A stretch of 64,000 nucleotides of DNA. Source: Aquila chrysaetos chrysaetos. Its lineage: Eukaryota > Chordata > Aves > Accipitriformes > Accipitridae. Shown in pieces: positions 36,246 to 50,025 of this stretch. The notes beneath the pieces were generated by a model. That model saw only the letters and a program-made list of their open reading frames with translations, had not been told where the DNA came from and made no database searches. Positions within the stretch are counted from its first letter, which is position 1. Each line of letters starts with the position of its first letter. The translations under genes were made by a program, and so were the position numbers. Location of the stretch: positions 55,210,224 through 55,274,223 of the forward strand of contig NC_044004.1 in NCBI RefSeq assembly GCF_900496995.4, written 5' to 3'.

Positions 36246-37947
36246 GTAAGTCGCCCCAGCCCCGCGCTGTGCAGCCCCCTGCCGCCGCCCCTCTGCCCCC
36301 GGAGGCCGCCGCCCGCTCGTCGCCGGCGGGCGGGGAGAGGCGACCGGTACAACTTGCTCATCGGCCGCCTTCCTCCTCTCCGTGCCTTCGCCCGGGAGGA
36401 GGGTCGGGGCGGCAGCGGGGCTCCGCCGAGGCCCCTCCGCCCCCGCCCCGGCGCTGCCGTGGCCGCTGCCCGGCCCCTGCCCCTGCCCTGCGGCGCAAAG
36501 TTTCCGCGGCTCCTGCGCTGCCGCCGGCCGGCCCCGCCTGCCCGCTCTGCCCCAGCCCGGCGGCTGGCTGGTCGGTCAGCCTCGTGGTGCTCCCCGCCCG
36601 GCACTCGCGGTCCTGGGCGTGAATTCCAGTGGGTTAGAGGAAAGATAGATTCCCCGAGTGCGAAGGGGGGGTTCAGAGCACGGAGTTATGTAAGGCACCC
36701 CCCAGGGCGCTTTCCCAGTTACTGTTTGCATAATGGAGACAGTTGGGGTAATGCGTTCAGGAGATTATTTTATCGTCTCCGTTCATTGTTTGTGGAAGGC
36801 ACAAGGATCCTCGTATCTCTTTGGCTTTTAGAAAGAGCGTTACTCATGCCTACAGATGCAGCCATATTACCACTGCCTTTTTTATCTTAGGATTGTAAAT
36901 TAAGTAGTTTCACACCGATCACCACTTGCATGGAGCTTCCAGCAAACACCATGTGAATCTAGGAAGCATAGCATTTAATTATTCTTTACGAAGTGCTCGG
37001 TGAATTTCTGTTGCCTTATCCACCTTTTGCTCTTGCACAAACTACAGCTCTCCTGGTGTTAAACAGCCACCGTAAAATAGATTTCCCAGAAATCTGGCTG
37101 AAACGTAGATCCCGGAGATGGGTAAGGAGTGCCCCCCTTGAGCTGCTAAAGACCCAGCCAGCTCTGCCAAGTGTGATGGGGGGATCCGAGTTGCAGATCT
37201 GGAGGGCAAGGAGATGTGGTTCACAACCAGGGTAAGGAGGTGGCAGTTCCTGAATTCGACTCAGGGGTTTGACATCAGCATTTCCTGTGGCCTTAGGTAA
37301 ATCAGTAGTTTCTCTGCAGATCACACATATCTTTCACTTTTAACTAGAAGTTTCCATGGCAAGAAGCCGTTGCAGTCCCTCAGTTTTTCTAATTGGGAAA
37401 TGAGGATAAATACTTAGCGAACTCCTTTAAAGCAATGGAGAACCTTTGGAGAACGGTTCAAATTAGAAGCTACCAGGGTCAGGTATGAGGAATAACCATC
37501 AAATTTTATCAGAATTAGGTAAAACTGTAACGATGTAGTTGAAAGTCTCTTTTTTTCATGTGGGTGGAAAAGGCAAGACACCAGGGTTTAGTTTGCATAT
37601 GTTTCCTGTCTCCATTCACAAAGTAGGACTATTAATCTCATTGTTCTGCTCAAAGTCTAGTTGTAGCTAACTCTGTTTTGGCTTCCAAAAATAAAAACTT
37701 AAGGGCATTGGCTAAAAGCTGTTCAGAAAAGCTGGTGCAGAATGAGCACAGCACTCCTTTTTAGATGAGACTACGCTTCAGTTGCAGGCAAGTTTGTAAA
37801 CAGTTTGAGAATCTGGTACAGCTTGCTGCATAGGTAAGAGTAGTTATAATTATTTTCAGGAAGACTGAAGTAATTTTCCTGTAGAATCTATCAGCACCCA
37901 TCCATAATTGCCCAGAGAGATTGCTTGTGAAAATACAGAGGAACCTT

Positions 37948-37966
37948 CCCCCCCCCCCCCCCCCCC
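37948..37966. repeat. Homopolymer of 19 C
   Basis: This is an uninterrupted C-run about 1.7 kb downstream of the putative splice donor. Confidence 0.95.
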
Positions 37967-40579
37967 GCCACTTCTTCACATATCAGGGCCTGATTCTACT
38001 GTCTTTAAAGTCAAGGCAAACTCTAAGTAGCCTCTGCAGCAGATCTTGTTGCTCCAAGGAGCGAGTGACAAAGACTGAAATCGGTTTCACCTTGGCTCAC
38101 AACTAATAATGACTTTATGTGTTTATGCTCATACAATCAATGCACTTGCTTCCCTTATTCAGCTTATAGTATTCTTTTTGGTAATGCATTGCATAAAAGC
38201 TGAAAATCCTTAGAATTAAATCAAGGATGAATTTGTTCTTCCTATAGCTTGTATATCATTCCATAAATCGTGCTCAACAAACAAGCGTTTGTGTCAGAGA
38301 CTGCAGTAATGTCTTATGGTTAAACATACGGTCTATTCTGTATTTATGAAGGTTGGTATGGTATTAGCTGGTTTGTGTACTAATGATATAAAACGGAAGC
38401 CCAAGCAGGTATATTCTAACTCCAATCAAAATATTTCTGTTATTGAAAAGACTTATTATGTATACATGGATCTGCATTATCTTTACTGTATAGAAATATC
38501 TCTGCTGCCACTCTGGTTCCAAGTGTGTATTCCTCTGAAGACATTCTCACGGCAGTTGTTTCCTCCTAGAGGATAGTGATTTCCTCTCAGTTCTTTCCAA
38601 AATTATTGTTTTTGTTGCTTGCACTCATAGTTTTTAAAGTTGTGTCTGAGTACAGTTTAAACAATATTCAACTTTTGGCTTCGAGAAGCAAGTTGGCTTG
38701 AGTACTCCTGGCAGTAGAGCACTCTGAATACTTGAGATGACATGTGCACCACCAGTACTTCACTTCGGTCTTTATAAGAACAATTAAGGTTTTTACTTTT
38801 CAGTTACTAATGTAATGCTTCAGTTTCACAATGAATGGCCCCTTTCCCCAGTCAATTCTTGTTTTTAACCTCGAAAAACACAACTGGTATACTCGTGCAA
38901 ATGCACTGTATCCAAGAAGATATTTCTATTTTAGAGCAGTGGCCCCTGGAGGTCATTGTAAGCAGGCTGCAGTTATTCCACACACGTAAATTAATAAAAT
39001 AAAAATCAGGAACTTGGTTACATGTTGACCACTCAACAGTAATCCATTGGCCCCAAAAGGTGGAGAAACACCATGTATGAGAGTTTGTATGCAGAATACA
39101 AATACAGATCACAATTTTTTTTTATGGCACATATCATTTTGTTTGAAGTGTCCATGTTATGGTCTGTAATAGTGAAAACTCGTAAAAGTATTCTTCCATT
39201 TTGAGAGTACTGGTTTTGTTAGCAGGAGATGGAAGGCAGCCTCTGCTCTCATGAAGCTTAATACGTACTTAGGTGCTCAGTTAGGCAACAAACTGCAAAA
39301 GCAACCTGCTAGACTCTTTTTACAATATCTAGGAGTAATAGCACAATGACGAGATATATAAGGTACACAGGCTATAACAGATGGATTTATTTAAGTACTG
39401 TCCATTTAGCTACACTGTTGTCAGAACAAAGATTTACATTGCCCCTCTCCTCCCAGTATACTCAATTTTCTCTCCCAGTTTCCCTGAATAATTACCATGT
39501 GCGACCATGTATCAAGTTTTGAGGTCAGCCAGGTGGTTGTCAAACACCAAATCCAAACTAAATCACAGATCAGGGTGTAACAAGCCACTGCCTATCTTCA
39601 GGACATTGGCTTACAAAATAAAGGAGGCAAGAGGCTGTGAAGCTTCAGGCATGGCTGTGTGCAGTATTGCTTTTGGGAAGATAGGAGTAAACCTGCCTGC
39701 TTTTTATTAAAAAAATGTGATCGGTAGTCTCAGACATGAGAGGAATAAAAGCTAATGAAAAAAAAGTCTTCTATCCTGAGACCTCTTTTGCTAGTTTTCT
39801 TACAAGAGATGCAAGTCAACCTAATAAACTGCTTGGACAAGAGATATTTCAATTGCACAAGAAGATAATTTTTAATTCTTTTAAAGTTTTTGCTAAAACA
39901 ATGAGACTTCTAACACCACCAACATATTAGTTCTAGCCAGCCAGAATACACCAAGTTAAGCCAGTATAAAAGGTTGTATTAGCATTTCCTAAAAACTGAG
40001 ACTGATTTTGGCAAAAGTCTTGTCTTTAAAACACAAACACAGAGGAAACTGCTTTTAGACTGCATCTCTTTTGCTTCAGTAATGTTCCTAGAAGTGTGCT
40101 TCTGAAGCAGCCAGAGAGGTTAGGTTAGTTCTGACTGACCTTCCTTAAGGAATACTGTTCCTGTGTTCAGGCCAATATTTGTGATCTTTTGTTTTTATGT
40201 GAGACTGAAACCAACCAATTTTGTCTTTAGCTTTAGGTTAAAGACTTCATTCACAAGTATGTTTCCTGAAAACAGAATATTCAGAGGTAGTTTCAGAAGT
40301 CTGTGAGGAACATCTGCCTTTCTGGAGCATCAAAATGAAAGTGGAAAGAAAAAGTGCAAAAGAACAGCTGAAACCTGAAGGAAACAAAGCGGTAATAATG
40401 GAAATGAGAAAGCTACCAAGACAAGAGACAAGAATAGAAGGGAACAAAAATCCCTTAAGGGAAATGCGTGGAGGGAGAGAAATACTAGAAGCAGAGGAAA
40501 GACAGGGATAATAGATGGATGAATGGAACAACAGAGGACAGAAATAGGAGAAAGAAATGAGGAGGTCTACTCTGTGCCT

Positions 40580-40593
40580 CCCCCCCCCCCCCC
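40580..40593. repeat. Homopolymer of 14 C
   Basis: This is an uninterrupted C-run in A/G-rich surroundings. Confidence 0.95.
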
Positions 40594-41552
40594 ATGTTAA
40601 GAAGATAGTTGGGGTATAAATGTAAATAAAATCAGATCATTTTTACCCTCTTTTTTTTTTTTTTGTAGTAAAATTTGGCTGCTGCTCACAGTCCTTGAGA
40701 AGACTCATTATAATTTTCCATCTTCCTCAAGTAAAGCTGATTTATTTCTGGAAGTTCTGAGAATTTAATTATTTATAAATATGTAAAAAAAAAGAGATTA
40801 ACATAAATAGCATTTGTTCAATAAAAGGGAAAATAATGTCATCACTGTTTGACAGGAGAGAAAGCTATGGAGATTCATCTATGGCATCTGTCAAGGAGGT
40901 TGGTTGTTATCCCTTCTTAACTCTGTCACAGGAATGTAGTTCATGTTTTAGGATGTCAAAGGGACATTAGACAGTGACCCAGTTACTTACATAAGAGAAA
41001 ATCCACTTTCCACTGTTGACTAGTCCACCTGGCTCTGTTCACATGCTGTGTGTTCAAGAAAACTAGAATCCCTGTTAAGACAGAATGCTGTCTTGATACT
41101 GTTGGAGGCATTATGTTTCAGATTCTAACTTGTTTCCAGATTAAAATAGATTAGGAACTACATCTAAACTTCTGGAAATTAGGAGTCTTAAAATGTTGAT
41201 GTGTGTTCTCCAGCTAATGGAGAATTTTTTTTTTAATGACAGTTTGAATTTTAATTAGACAAAGAGCTTTTCCTACTAAGGGATTTTATAAGTAGCAGCT
41301 TTCACTGCAAGGACAATCTCCTAGGGCCTCTTTTTCTTAAATATGGTCTAGAAAATTGTTTCTATTTACAAATTTTAATATAATGGCAACCAAATCAAAT
41401 TTGTTTTGGTAGAGTAAAATGATAGTTAAAAGCCACGGACTTCTGAATGTTGAAGTTCCTTTTAGTGCAAAAAATAGCTGATATGCATTAGAATTTATGT
41501 GCGCTCCAGATATGCCTAATAGAGTTTGTAAACTCTCTGAAACAAATGTCTG

Positions 41553-41662
41553 TGGTTCAAGGAGCCGCAAAGCTGTGCACACAGCCTGGTAACGTCTGCT
41601 CAGCCCGAGAGTTGTGCGGTTCTAGTTTAGGGAGCTTTGAAGTTGTGCAGAAACCCTGGTGA
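41553..41662 (+). repeat. Diverged direct repeat, two units
   Basis: A segment at 41553-41592 (GGTTC...GGAGC...AAGCTGTGCA...CCTGGTAA) recurs in altered form at 41618-41662 (GGTTC...GGAGCTTTGAAGTTGTGCA...CCCTGGTGA). The offset is about 65-70 bases. This is probably an old tandem duplication. Confidence 0.45.
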
Positions 41663-44600
41663 TCTCATACCATTCTTAAGCTGTAGTTCAAGTAGATTAC
41701 AAAGTCAGCAGATATCCAGAAGAATTCGTCAAATCCGTAAACCAGAGAACTGCTGTTCATTTAACTCCAGATAGAGGACAGAATTTAGTGCAGGATGCTT
41801 TGGGACCTGCAAGTAAGTACATCATACCTTAACTGTACAAGTGTGCACTGGCAAGGCACATGTCTTAGAAATATCTCTGACTTGAAGCACTTTCAGATAC
41901 ATCTTCTTCACAAATTATGATAAGAAATGTCAGGGAATAAATCTGTGTGTGTCTGAAGTGGTTGGAATTCAAAATATGCATGAATTGAGACAATGTAGAT
42001 GCCTGTACAAAGTTGTGTTAAAATTTACAGTTTAAAATAAATGAAGTGCTTTCATTTCATGCTTTCCATTTCTATGTTAGACACAAACCTCTTATAAAAA
42101 TCACATCACATTTACACATTTAAAAATCAGGGAAAAATAAAAAAATCACACTTCTGCAAAGGAAATATTTTAAGTGATCCATTTCAATATTAGGTCCCAT
42201 TTTCCTCATATTTCACAGCTCTTACAAGCTTACTGCTTCCTAGTAATGTATTATAGGAACATCTGAGGCATAAGTCAATTCTGAGCTTTTATTAAAATGC
42301 TTTGCTATTCATTGCGTTAGTGGTAGCTCGGGGAGATTCACAAAAGTTAATCAGTGTTAAGTTCATCAGTTGGTTCCATCCCCTGATACTTGCCAGCCTG
42401 ATGGACACAATAATTTTGAAGAAATATGCAGAATTTGTGTATAATTTTAATTTTTTTGTTGACGCTTCTTATCAGTTGACTCAGATTTGACAAGTCATTT
42501 CAGTATCTGATTAAATCAAATTAAGCAGGTGCTTAAATTCACATGGTGAATAGCAGCCTTTCTTTCAGGCTTACTGCCTGTGCTCTGCAAATGTACTTGG
42601 GAGTAAGACTGGACAGAGTAATATGGAAATTATAAGAGAGAGATGGAGACTGAGTGAGAAAACTGAGATTCATGGAGGAGAGCAGCTAAGCAGTATAGGA
42701 TGGATGATGTGATGAGGATTGAACAAAAGCTTGGAGAAATTTGTCAGGGCTGCCAATGAGCCTGCCGGGAACAGGCCTGTGTTTGGGAGACCTGGGGAGG
42801 TGACAGCTCAGCATCTCCTGGTAGTCTTGAGTTTGCATATCCACTGTCAGCCGCCTGTGCATTTTTATGGCCTTCCTGATATACTAATACGGGAACATCA
42901 GGGCACAAAACCTGCAGTTGAAAACCCTATCCTTATCGCATTCTTCACCTTTCAGTGAATGTCTTTACATCTAGAATACACCCGTCCAAAAAACCACCCA
43001 GCTATAACAGAATACTCATCCTGCTTTCATCCTATCTTCCATACAGTAGAGGTCTACAGTTGGAAGAGAACTCTGTCATACCCAGCACTTTACAAGCTCC
43101 GTTCTACCCCTTTTGCCCTTAATTATACCCAGACTGGAAACTAAAATTGCATTGTTACCATATGGATTAATTCTGTGACAACATTTTGTGGATGGAAGCT
43201 GAACATTCTGCTAGCCTAGCTATTTAACATCAATATCTTAAAACCATAAAATGTGACGACCTGCAAGCCTTTATAGTCTCTAGGGTGAGTAGAGTTTTTG
43301 TCTGGGGAGGTCTGTGTGTTGCTGGGGCGGCCCGCTCTCTGGCAGCTTGGAACTCCTCTTGGGAGCATATTTAGAAACACTTCCTGACTTTGACATTGGA
43401 CGTGACAGTCCAGTAACTTAATGGGACTGTTTTAACATTTCTAGCCTTAAATGCAACCTTACGCATACATGTCACTATTTACAGGGCCAGTAGCACACCT
43501 GTTCCCTTCTCTAGCCTTGCTAAGTTCATTCCTGTATCCCTTCTCTATGGAGAAATCCCATCGTGCTTGCAGTTGACAGCACCCAGTACCCTGCAGGCAT
43601 AACTTGAGTTCAGTACTGCCAAATAGCTACTTGTGCTACATGAAGGCTTTGGAACGATTTCCTTAAATCAAAATGCTGTTTTATCTTGACAGCAGGAACA
43701 AAGCATGGGAAGAGAAAAGGGTTTTAAAACCAAAGCAGGATTGTACACATCTTTCTTATCTAAATCTTCCCTGTCCACAGAGTGTTTAACTTACCCCTCC
43801 TGGGCCTCTGGAGGAACTGACTGAAGTCAGTCTTCTGAGTCTGGTGTACTTGGTAATAGCATCTTCATATCTCTGACCACTTCCTTCAGCAATCTTCCGA
43901 AGTGCACACTGGAAGCCACTGGATTGCTGGTGACATTAAGACCCTGTTGTAGCAATACCTGAGACACCCCTCCTGAACTTCAGTGAGCAATTTTAAGAGG
44001 AAATGCAGTGAGTGAATGTGACCATCAAGAGGGGTGGCAGCAGCAGTGAACAGTTATGAGGTATTTCCACACTTACCTTTCTCTCTTTCTTTTTTTCCCT
44101 CTTCCCTAAGTAACTAGTAGCCATTATTTTTCCTCCTTCCTCTCCTGTGCTTATGTGTTGAACTGATTTTAGGGTCAGGATGTTGTTCTATGGGGGGAAA
44201 AGAAAGGCCAACCACAGCAGAACACTGGTCTGTGAAGACATTCATTGTAAAAATGTCTGGCATGGTTAAATGAATTTAGAAATCCATTAATACGCTTTAT
44301 ACAAATACATTTGCTCTCATCCTGCAAAACCTGTTGGGTAGTCCCCTTTCTTACCAGGTTCTCCACGAAGCTCAGCGAGAATATACAGACATGCTGGCTC
44401 GTGCCATATGGAATTAGGGGAGAAGCAGGGAAATGTTAGTGATTGAGGGAAAGAGATGGGACTTGTACATAGGGGATTGCTGACAGGAACCAAGTAGGTT
44501 CAGGGGGTTTTTTGGGGTTTTTTAAACCTTTGCAATAAAATTTCCATCACCCATTTACAGCAAGATAGTACTTTAGTCCAATCAAAGATACTAATCAATA

Positions 44601-47600
44601 CATTTACATGCAGCAGTGCCCAAAATACAATGTGCACGTTCCAGGCAAAACGCACACTTCTCTCTCTGATGTTACAATGTACTTATTTTCTTCAAGTCTT
44701 TTCTATTGTACCCAAGAATCCTTTCTTACTCATTGCACTTTCTTGTACAGCCATCCTATTCCTTCAGGCTTCTTTTTCATTGCCCAGTTTTCTATAATGT
44801 CTTCCTCCTCTCTACCTCCTCCAGTTATCTGTTCTTTTCCCTCTTTCCTCCCATCTCCCACTCTCTCTCCTCCTCTGGTTCTGTCTTTATTAATTAAATA
44901 TCTGACAGCTTCTTCCATCATCTACCCTTTCCACTATCTTTGTTAGGGAAAGAATTGAAAAACTGGTGCTCCACTTTCTAATTTCAAGAGCTGAAGTGAT
45001 TTTTTTCTTCTCTCCAGTTAAATATCAGTTATTTACAACCAGTTTAAAATCATGCTTCAGTTTTGCCTGATGTACTTGTACAATAAGTGAGAATATATGA
45101 AAGAATGCATCTTGTAGGAAAGAAATTGTACAGAATTGGGCCCTATTCATGTAAATGCTATTTCTACAGCATTCTTGTACCCACGCAAAGCCCACACTGA
45201 GTACCGCTGAAGTCACTGGGATCCTGCTTTTCTGACTCAGCCGTAGTAAAGCTTAAACTGTGCTGTTTTGGTGAAACCATGTAAAATGGCATGCGTCACC
45301 CCATCCTTTCAAGACATAGTAATATTGGCTCTCCAGTTTATACAGTTGGGGGAAAAGTGGCAGACATTGGACCAATTTTGACCATCAGAAGCACTGTTAA
45401 AATGTCTTTTATTCATAGGTATGATGCTAACACGTAGCATCTGAAGGAACTTGCCAAATGAAGAAAGAGCCATATCCTATGATAAAGAAAATGATTTGTT
45501 GGACTTGATTTTTCTTTAAAAAATTCTTGATGGAATTGTATAGTTTATATAATTTGTCATATCAAAGAAGAAACCAATTTAACATGGAGATCACAATATT
45601 AGAACATCCTCCTGTAAAAGGAATAGTAAACACAGTGTCCTAAGCTATTAATATACATACAGTAACCTTTGTTCTATCTTTTAGCAGCTTAGGGAAAAAG
45701 AAAAATTATATTTTCAGAAATCTGTTTCAGAAACTCACTTTGTAGCCATTAGATGATGGCTTTCAATGCTTTCTGCTATTCCCAGAAAATGTTAGGAATC
45801 CCACTTTGCGAGGCTGCTACACATTATGCTTCTAATGACACATATATTAGAGTGTGGACACTTAATGCAAGGCAAGAATGGTGGAGAGAAACAAAAAGCA
45901 ATTCAATACACTTCTTCAGAATGCATCTTCATCCCAGAAATGATCTGAAGTGCTTGTTTATCTTTATGAAGGCCATAACTTCTCCCTTTATGAGGAGGGT
46001 GAAAGCATCACAGTTCTTTTTTTGGCCGTTGAGAACAAGGTAGAATTTAAGATTTCTTATACAGTCTCTGGAAGAGACTGGAAGAGTTCTCTTGTGAACA
46101 TAAAATTTGAGTTCAGTGCATGTACCCAGTTCAAAACAGTTGGCTGGAGAGAGAAATGCCCTCCCTAGATAATACAGCACTTCATGTTAGCAAGGGGTGG
46201 CTTGGTTTACTTTTTCTTTTTTTCTTTAAACTGATATTAAATAGGCTTTCTGATAAAAAGCAACAGCTGTGGACTACTGGATTGATTTTAGCTTACTTAG
46301 CTCTTCCAATTCTGAACAGTTTTCTGTACTTCAGTGATCACAACAGCAAGGTGTCACTTGGAAGCCAACATACACTAAACTGCTTTGTTTTCTAAAATCA
46401 GAAATGGTCATCAACAAAACAGCATTTTTGGCTCTGCATAAAGATCTTGCTGGATTTTTTTGAAAGCTGGTTAATAAGCACATTTTAGAAAATGACTTCA
46501 TCTTTGGCAGGTTTTTTGAAACACAGGCTTTTCTGTTGGACCCTTTTTATGTCTTCAAAAGTAAATAGATGAGCCTATTAATTTTTTTTTTCCCATTACC
46601 AGAAGTTTATTTCTTACAATCAGAAATACGCTGAGGAGCCTCCTTACAGATTAAGGTTAGACTCTGTTTGGGCGGACAGAGATGTAACTCTGGGATCAAG
46701 GATTAGATATCAAACTTTAAAGTTCAGGAATTCTTGCAAGCTTCTGATTTTTTTTTCCTTTTCTCCCCAGACTCATGTACTTCTTGCAAAAGCAGCCGTT
46801 GTAACAAAATAGGCCTCTTCTGATTTTGGTCACAGTTTGGAATTAACAGATTTTTGTTTTAACACTAAATTGTTGGCCTCTCAAAGAACAACGAGAATAG
46901 GGTTTTGATGGCCACTGTGGTTATTGTATTTATGTAACAGTAAAAGATTCTGTACTACTTGGGCTTTGATCATGTAGGATGTGTTGGACTTTGGTGTTAT
47001 TTTCTAGCACCTTCAGAGGGTCAGTGCAAGTTTAGAAGCCAAATTCTGCTTATTTAGATGAGCATACTATTCTGCTCTGTATTTGTGGAACTCATTTGTC
47101 CCCAGAATTCAGTATATCATTTGAATCTTTTCATTCTAGAGGTTTCTGCTGCTTCATCTAATGCAATCTAAGGGTAACTTAAAACCATCAGACAAGAAAG
47201 TCTGGTTGCTTAAGTGTGTGTTGCAGTTCTAAATGACGCTGTATTGCAGTGCTTTTAAGTGACCTGGTTGCAGAGCATTTAGTAAAGGTAATCTGTTGAA
47301 ACCAGCTTTGCTGCTGAAGCCTCTTTGTAGTCAGATTATGGCCTCAGTTCCCCGTTTCCCTGTATTATGCATAAAGTGACTGCAAATTTCATTTAAGATG
47401 GTAATTGGGCCCAAATTGAAGCTTTTATATTCTGCCTGGGCATAAATGACCATAGGATAATGGGTAATAAAGTGATGGGAAATAAAATGATGCCTGTAGT
47501 ACCTTCAAATGTGAGATGACTTGAAGAAGTCTCATTTTTAAAGACTCATCATGGTTTAGTAGAATTAATGGTTTTAAGATCTGCTTACAGTTCTGAGGCT

Positions 47601-49360
47601 GCAGTGACTCACAGCTGTGGAAGCCAGAAAAAGCTGCAGATGTTTGGTACACTGGAGAATTTGTGGCACAAGGGAATTAGGTGTTGTATTCTCAAAAGGC
47701 TAGTCAGTTCAGTGTATCATGATGTCAGACACAGATGAGGAAATGTGACTTCTCATGCATTAGAGGGAAAAGGTAGGTGTGCTGGCCATGGGTGACAAAC
47801 AGTTACTGAAAAGGTAAGAGCACTGAGCTCTATCATTAAAAAAATCCTCTTCAGAGTGATCTATAAATATTAATTCATCTAAATAGCCTTTTAAATGAGA
47901 GAATGAAGATAATATTGTGTTTAACTACATGAAAAGTGAAGCAGGGAAATAAAACCAAACTCAAATTTAGCCCTCCCCCCCAATCTGTTTCTTTAAAAAA
48001 GTGAAGACAACAAGACCAAGACAGTAGATTGTAAAAAGGTGTCTTCCTCTCTACTCCCATTCTCATGCAGGGTTTAAAGTTAATGTATTGCAGAAGGCTG
48101 CTGTTGACCCAGATAGGGGAATAGTAAATAAGTGAAAACTAGATTTTTACCTTGAACTCTGAAACATGAAAGTAAACAAGTAGCCTAACAAATGAAAGGC
48201 ACACTGTTCAAAAGAAATACTGGTTCTATATATGTGGAAATATTTGCTCCTAAAATATGGTTTTCTAGTGTGACAATACATCATTAAAAGAGATATCAAG
48301 GTGCAAAAAGCGTCATAATGACAGCTAGAATTAAAACCAGCATTTTCAAAGGCCTGTGTTCAGACTGCAACTCCTTATTCACCTCGAAGTGTAAAGTTTC
48401 TGGGTATTTTGATAATTATTTCATTATCTACATATCATCTCCTAACACTTAATAGCCTGGGAAGTTCCTACCACTTGTTTCAATAGGAATGTGGAGAGTT
48501 AATATACTTTTGTAGTTCTACTAGTAAACAGTTCACAAAATCACCTCTGTGGTATTTATGCTCCATTTGTGTCATGTACACTGTCATCTCACAAATTTTG
48601 AGATTTTTTTTAACCAGAATTCACATTTTTAATCTTTTTTTTCTTTTCAGAGATAGAAATAATTAATAATTTTTCCTCAGTATTAAAATATTGCTACAGA
48701 AAGCAAACCTCATTCAAGCTCTTTTTGTTTGCCTTTACAACTGAAGACCACAGTGAAAGGGAGTCCACCTTCTCTGTTCTTCAAAGTTGTGCTCAGATCC
48801 TTCTGGAATAATATGAAGGACTTATCAAATCAAGATAATTTTGCATCATACTCAACAAGTTGCTTTTTGCCAATAGTAACACTTAGCCTCCATGATATTT
48901 TACAATCACAGTCTGTCTTCGTATATGTGGGAATTCAAGCAGTACCAAAAATACATACACTGTTGAGTAAATGCAAGACGAGAATCCCACAATAAAAATT
49001 AACAGTATGTTAGCAAGAGAAAGGAAAAAGATTTATATATACAAAGGAGTCCTCTTTTACCTGTGTTTGAGGGTTTTTCTTCCTGAGCCCCAAACTGCTA
49101 CATGTTTTGAAGAACAAAAGGGTACTTACCTGTTTGGAAAGAAAAGGAGAAGATTTGTTAAATAAGAGTTAGATAGCAGGAATAGTCAGATCAGGATTTT
49201 TCCAATCAGTGCTCTGCTAATTTTTAGTAAGACCAAGCAGTTACATTTCTGTCACACAGCAAGACTTAGATGTACCTGTAATAAGCATGTCCTACTTGGG
49301 AGGCACTGTATAAGCCCTGTGGTAGAAACAGTGAAGGTGTTTTGAGCTGAAATTTGAACA

Positions 49361-50025
49361 GATTCATGGAATCATAAAATAAATACAGAATTGACATTTG
49401 GAAGGATTTTGAATCAGGACTGTTGCCAACACTAGAACCAGGTCAACTATGACTGTCTAGCTACTACTTGAAGCCTCTGTAGTCTTTGTAATGTCCCTTC
49501 AGGTAGCTGCAGGGCCCCCTTAGCCTCCTCTTTGCCAGACTAAAGAAGCCCCCAACCTCCCCTTGCATGTCATGTGTTGTGGGCACATGCCCATCTTGGT
49601 AGCCGTGTCCTAGACTCTCTCCAGTTTTTCAGTATCCTTGATCTGGGACACCCAGAACCAGACAGAGAATTTTGGGACACACAAATCCTTGCCAAGCATC
49701 AAGCAGAGCCTTGATCTGCTGGCCACACTCCTAATATAGCCAATGTACAGTTTGCTTTATTTACCTTGAGAGCACGCTGCTGCCTTATGTTTTACTTGGC
49801 ATCCACTGTAACCCCCAGGTCTTTTCAACAGTTTGTTCTCAGCCTGCATTGATGCTTGGGGTTATTCTGCCTTAGCTGCAGAACTTGGCGCTTATCCTTC
49901 TTGAACTTCATGAGACTTCTGTTGATCCAGAAACTGTTGTCGCCCAGTTTCTGAAAGGTGCCTCTGGATTGCTATTTGGTATGCCAGCCATTCCCCCAAA
50001 TTTAGTGTTGTCTGCAAAAGATTAC
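49361..50025 (-). mobile_element. CR1 LINE fragment, old and diverged
   Basis: The plus strand reads as the antisense of the CR1 3' region. It starts with ATTCATGGAATCAT (the CR1 terminal ATTCTATGATTCT-type repeat, antisense). It continues through CTCTCTCCAGTTTTTCAGTA, CTGCTGGCCACACTCCTAAT, ACCCCCAGGTCTTTTC, GGGGTTATTCTGCC and CTTCTTGAACTTCATGAGA, and ends near a TTAGTGTTGTCTGCAAA segment. The order and spacing fit the CR1 3' UTR with many substitutions and small gaps. The sense 3' end is at 49361 and the element is 5' truncated near 50025, as is usual for CR1. The short open frame at 49885-50094 is antisense to it. Confidence 0.85.

Larger units (their letters stand above)
35300..36620. promoter_or_regulatory. 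CpG island 2, strong promoter
   Basis: This 1.3-kb block is extremely GC- and CpG-rich, with GC boxes, a CCCG-type tetranucleotide run near 35418-35440 and a GGGC run near 36024-36042. It holds the plus-strand start codon and splice donor described separately. It may be bidirectional: on the minus strand, ATGGCG followed by GTGAGG at 35766-35777 looks like a very short first coding exon. Numerous long open frames on both strands are caused by GC richness. Confidence 0.9.
36246..49360 (+). other. Presumed first intron, left part
   Basis: Apart from the edge of the CpG island (to about 36620) this is AT-rich DNA without recognisable exons. It includes runs of 19 C (37948-37966) and 14 C (40580-40593), and a T-run at about 40651-40664. 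None of the open frames (for example 38316-38576 and 45753-46043) resembles a known protein. Confidence 0.45.

Noticed and set aside
35776..36890. Many long open frames on both strands in CpG island 2 (up to 178 codons)
   Set aside because: GC-rich DNA has few stop codons. The peptides are Pro/Ala/Arg/Gly-rich with no domain, and overlap each other in all frames.
45950..46168. 72-codon plus frame with mixed, protein-like composition
   Set aside because: There is no splice-site context, no recognisable family, and overlapping frames of equal length on both strands.
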